Positions 62,150-64,000 of a DNA stretch of 64,000 nucleotides are shown here, piece after piece. The stretch is from the NCBI GenBank assembly GCA_964588535.1, contig CAZPQA010000006.1:3428-67427 (forward strand), read 5' to 3'. Source of the stretch: NaphS2 sp964588535 (GTDB lineage Bacteria > Desulfobacterota > DSM-4660 > Desulfatiglandales > Desulfatiglandaceae). The notes below the pieces were generated by a model, which saw only the letters and a program-made list of their open reading frames with translations, was not told where the DNA came from and ran no database searches. Every line of letters begins with the position of its first letter. Within the stretch, counting starts at the first letter, position 1. The translations under genes and the position numbers were made by a program.

Positions 62150-63865
62150 TCATTTCAATTCCGCTGCTCGCATTGTGCGGGCGGCAACTTCACGTTCTGT
62201 GACGATGCCAATTATTTCATGAGGCATTGGACTCCCCGGAGTTCCTGTCACCAGTGCGAATTTTGCTCGGGTAGTATGCATTTCTCTCAGAAGATCGTTT
62301 ACGGGGTTCTTCCCCGGCGTCATGATATACTGCTCGTTAACAATCAACCGCGCCCTGCTTCCACCAATATGCGGCGGGACGACGCCAACGATGGTATTGC
62401 CTGATGTGACCAGCACGGGTGTTTCGGAGGGTTTGAGGGCTGCTTCTGCGTCAACGGTTGTGTATGTTTTTACCATGATGTCCTGCACCGTCATGGATTC
62501 GCTCATGGCCGCCTGCAACCCTTCCGGGACAATGTGTCCGCGCCGGAGAAGTTTCAACGTGTAAATGCTGCCGGGCGACAGCCATTTGCGTATCCCATAG
62601 GCGAAGGCAGAGGCAATCATGATCGGCATGACCACGTTTGCGTCCTGGGTCATCTCCAGGATCATGACGGCTCCAGTGATGACCGCACCGGTGGAGGAAC
62701 CTACGCCTGCCGCCATTCCGGCGATGGCAAAATTCACGGGATCAACTCCAATGCCCGGGAAAAGGTATGCGCTTAAATTGCCCACCAGTGCCCCCATGGT
62801 GGCGCCCATGAAAAGGGAGGGGGAAAAAACGCCGCCTGAACCGCCTGAACCCAATGTCAAACAGGTGGCCATAAATTTGCAGCAGAACAGTACAATTAAG
62901 AGCCGGGGATCCAGGAGGACGGTTTTTAAAATGTCCATAATGGTGGCATAACCGACACCTTGAATGTAGTAATACCCTGTATAGCGCATAAAGAGCCAGA
63001 TCATCACGCCTACCACGAACATGGCCGATAGATGTCGGGTGTAGGTGTTCCCCGGCATGGCATCAAAGCGGTCTTCAGCCCAGTAAATGCCGCGAACGAA
63101 AAGGGTCGAAACCAGCCCCATGATAATCCCGAAGGGTACGAAAAGAAGGAGGCTCCACATGGAACTCAGGTGAAGGTCCAGAGGCGTGAGCGCGGGGAAA
63201 TAGAAAGAGGGGTCGACCCCTAAAAGGGCTCGGCCGATATAGTTGGCGGTTACGGTGGCAATGGTCACCGGCAAGATGTTTCTGGCATTGACGCTGACCA
63301 GTAAGAGTTCTATTGCGAATATCAGCCCGCCCAGCGGTGCATTGAATGTTGCGGCAATGCCCCCGCCGGCGCCCGCGGCAATCAATGTTACAATCTGCCG
63401 TGGGGGAAGCCTGAGGATCTGACCCAGGGTTGATCCGAATGAGGCGCCGATCTGGATGATAGGTCCTTCACGGCCCACCGATCCACCGCTGCCGATACAG
63501 ATAGCGGATGCCACCGCCTTGATGAGACCCACCACGGGGCGGATCTTAGAATCGTTGTAATAGATAGCGTCCATCACTTCAGGGACCCCGTGGCCTTTGG
63601 CTTCCGGTGCGAAGGTTTTCACCAGCCATGCAACGAGCAGTGCCCCGATAACAGGCACCAGAATAACCCCGACTCCCCATGGATTTCCGGGCGTGTGAAC
63701 ATTGGCATCATAAAAAAATTGAAATTTTCCCAGGAACAGGATGTTGTGAACCAGTCCGATGAGCATTCGAAAAGCCCAGGCGCCCAGCCCCGCAATAATG
63801 CCCACTGAAAAAGACAGCAGGCACATGAAGGGAAGGTTTCTGGAAATTTCGGGGTGCTTTTTCAT
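62150..63865 (-). CDS. ClC-type chloride channel/antiporter with CBS domain
   Basis: Protein of 571 residues. The ClC selectivity motifs are GHGVPEV near 93, GSGGSVGREGP near 122-132 (gating glutamate present) and GGVFSPSLFMGA near 345. Two CBS-like repeats in the last 130 residues (SMTVQDIMVKTY..., EIIGIVTEREV) probably regulate it through nucleotides. The gating glutamate fits a Cl-/H+ antiporter as well as a channel. AAAGGGAG precedes the ATG. The stop is about 140 bases from the P-type ATPase start in the same direction; whether they are co-transcribed is unclear. Confidence 0.9.
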   Translation of the reverse strand: MKKHPEISRNLPFMCLLSFSVGIIAGLGAWAFRMLIGLVHNILFLGKFQFFYDANVHTPGNPWGVGVILVPVIGALLVAWLVKTFAPEAKGHGVPEVMDAIYYNDSKIRPVVGLIKAVASAICIGSGGSVGREGPIIQIGASFGSTLGQILRLPPRQIVTLIAAGAGGGIAATFNAPLGGLIFAIELLLVSVNARNILPVTIATVTANYIGRALLGVDPSFYFPALTPLDLHLSSMWSLLLFVPFGIIMGLVSTLFVRGIYWAEDRFDAMPGNTYTRHLSAMFVVGVMIWLFMRYTGYYYIQGVGYATIMDILKTVLLDPRLLIVLFCCKFMATCLTLGSGGSGGVFSPSLFMGATMGALVGNLSAYLFPGIGVDPVNFAIAGMAAGVGSSTGAVITGAVMILEMTQDANVVMPIMIASAFAYGIRKWLSPGSIYTLKLLRRGHIVPEGLQAAMSESMTVQDIMVKTYTTVDAEAALKPSETPVLVTSGNTIVGVVPPHIGGSRARLIVNEQYIMTPGKNPVNDLLREMHTTRAKFALVTGTPGSPMPHEIIGIVTEREVAARTMRAAELK

Positions 63866-63884
63866 GTAAATCTCCCTTTGTCGA

Positions 63885-64000
63885 TTATTTCACCCCTCCC
63901 ATCTCCGGCGCGAAAAAGAACAGCACGGCGATAATGGTATAGAGTACCAGCATCTGCAGTCCATTGAGCCAGTTGGACTTCCCATCCAGGCAGATCTGCG
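63885..64000 (-). CDS. calcium/proton exchanger C-terminus (partial)
   Basis: The minus strand at the window edge encodes the last 37 residues of a membrane protein ending DGKSNWLNGLQMLVLYTIIA and a final hydrophobic helix. This is the typical last helix of Ca2+/H+ antiporters (CaxA/ChaA-like, SNWLEG.QLLALY). The rest lies beyond the window. It stops 20 bases before the ClC start. Confidence 0.6.
   Translation of the reverse strand, partial: QICLDGKSNWLNGLQMLVLYTIIAVLFFFAPEMGGVK

Overview
The window looks like a chromosomal segment of a Desulfobacterota (former Deltaproteobacteria) genome, most likely a Desulfobacterales-type anaerobe. This rests on a bifunctional nuclease, a RACo-type corrinoid-activation protein, DUF169 and DUF1848 proteins, a sigma-54 two-component module, an IPTL-CTERM surface protein and typical intergenic repeats. 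No sulfate-reduction marker gene is present, so the assignment is inference. No rRNA, tRNA or CRISPR array was seen.

Layout. 1-4445 (minus): start of a lipoprotein, then a CCA-adding-type nucleotidyltransferase and PlsB. 4705-5202: bifunctional nuclease, followed by an inverted repeat element. 5445-10451 (plus): a tight operon of transglutaminase, ABC ATPase, ABC permease and PHP phosphoesterase. 10470-13177 (minus): small protein, MurJ, molybdenum-carrier-like protein. 13428: DUF169 protein. 14425-19771 (plus): a histidine kinase and a sigma-54 activator, then a sigma-54 promoter with two candidate activator palindromes. That promoter drives a response regulator, an Hsp20-metalloprotease fusion, a small protein and a GvpH-like Hsp20.

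19889-27749 is accessory in character: a surface protein broken by a stop and two frameshifts, fragments of three transposase types, a 160-bp MITE-like element and a GH44 glucanase. 27750-33040 (plus): YjbQ, a RACo-like protein without a ferredoxin domain, a RarA-methyltransferase fusion and a DMT exporter. 33084: acyl-CoA synthetase. 34908-37517: a DtxR-type regulator with three matching 14-bp operator candidates, a porin and a monohaem cytochrome lipoprotein. 37685-39948: Lnt and an acyltransferase. 40033-44132 (minus): secreted nuclease, DUF1848, GNAT and a GH19 chitinase-like protein. 44211-49436: a 1741-residue exonuclease-RecQ-UvrD fusion. 49464-52060: an amino acid permease and a D-2-hydroxyacid dehydrogenase.

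52098-62013 (minus) is the most unusual region. A P1B-type ATPase without a CPC motif is followed by small one-membrane-helix paralogues and four proteins that share an H-x-x-x-GR-x-R N-terminal module (HMA_2-like, no CxxC). One of these four joins that module, through a lysine-rich linker, to the sigma-54 DNA-binding domain with a perfect RpoN box. The same run holds two PilT-like ATPases with altered catalytic motifs, DUF454 and DUF1345 membrane proteins, and a diadenylate-cyclase-like protein. I infer a membrane metal or envelope-homeostasis platform with its own sigma-54-promoter-directed regulator. The window ends with a ClC channel/antiporter and the C-terminus of a calcium/proton exchanger.
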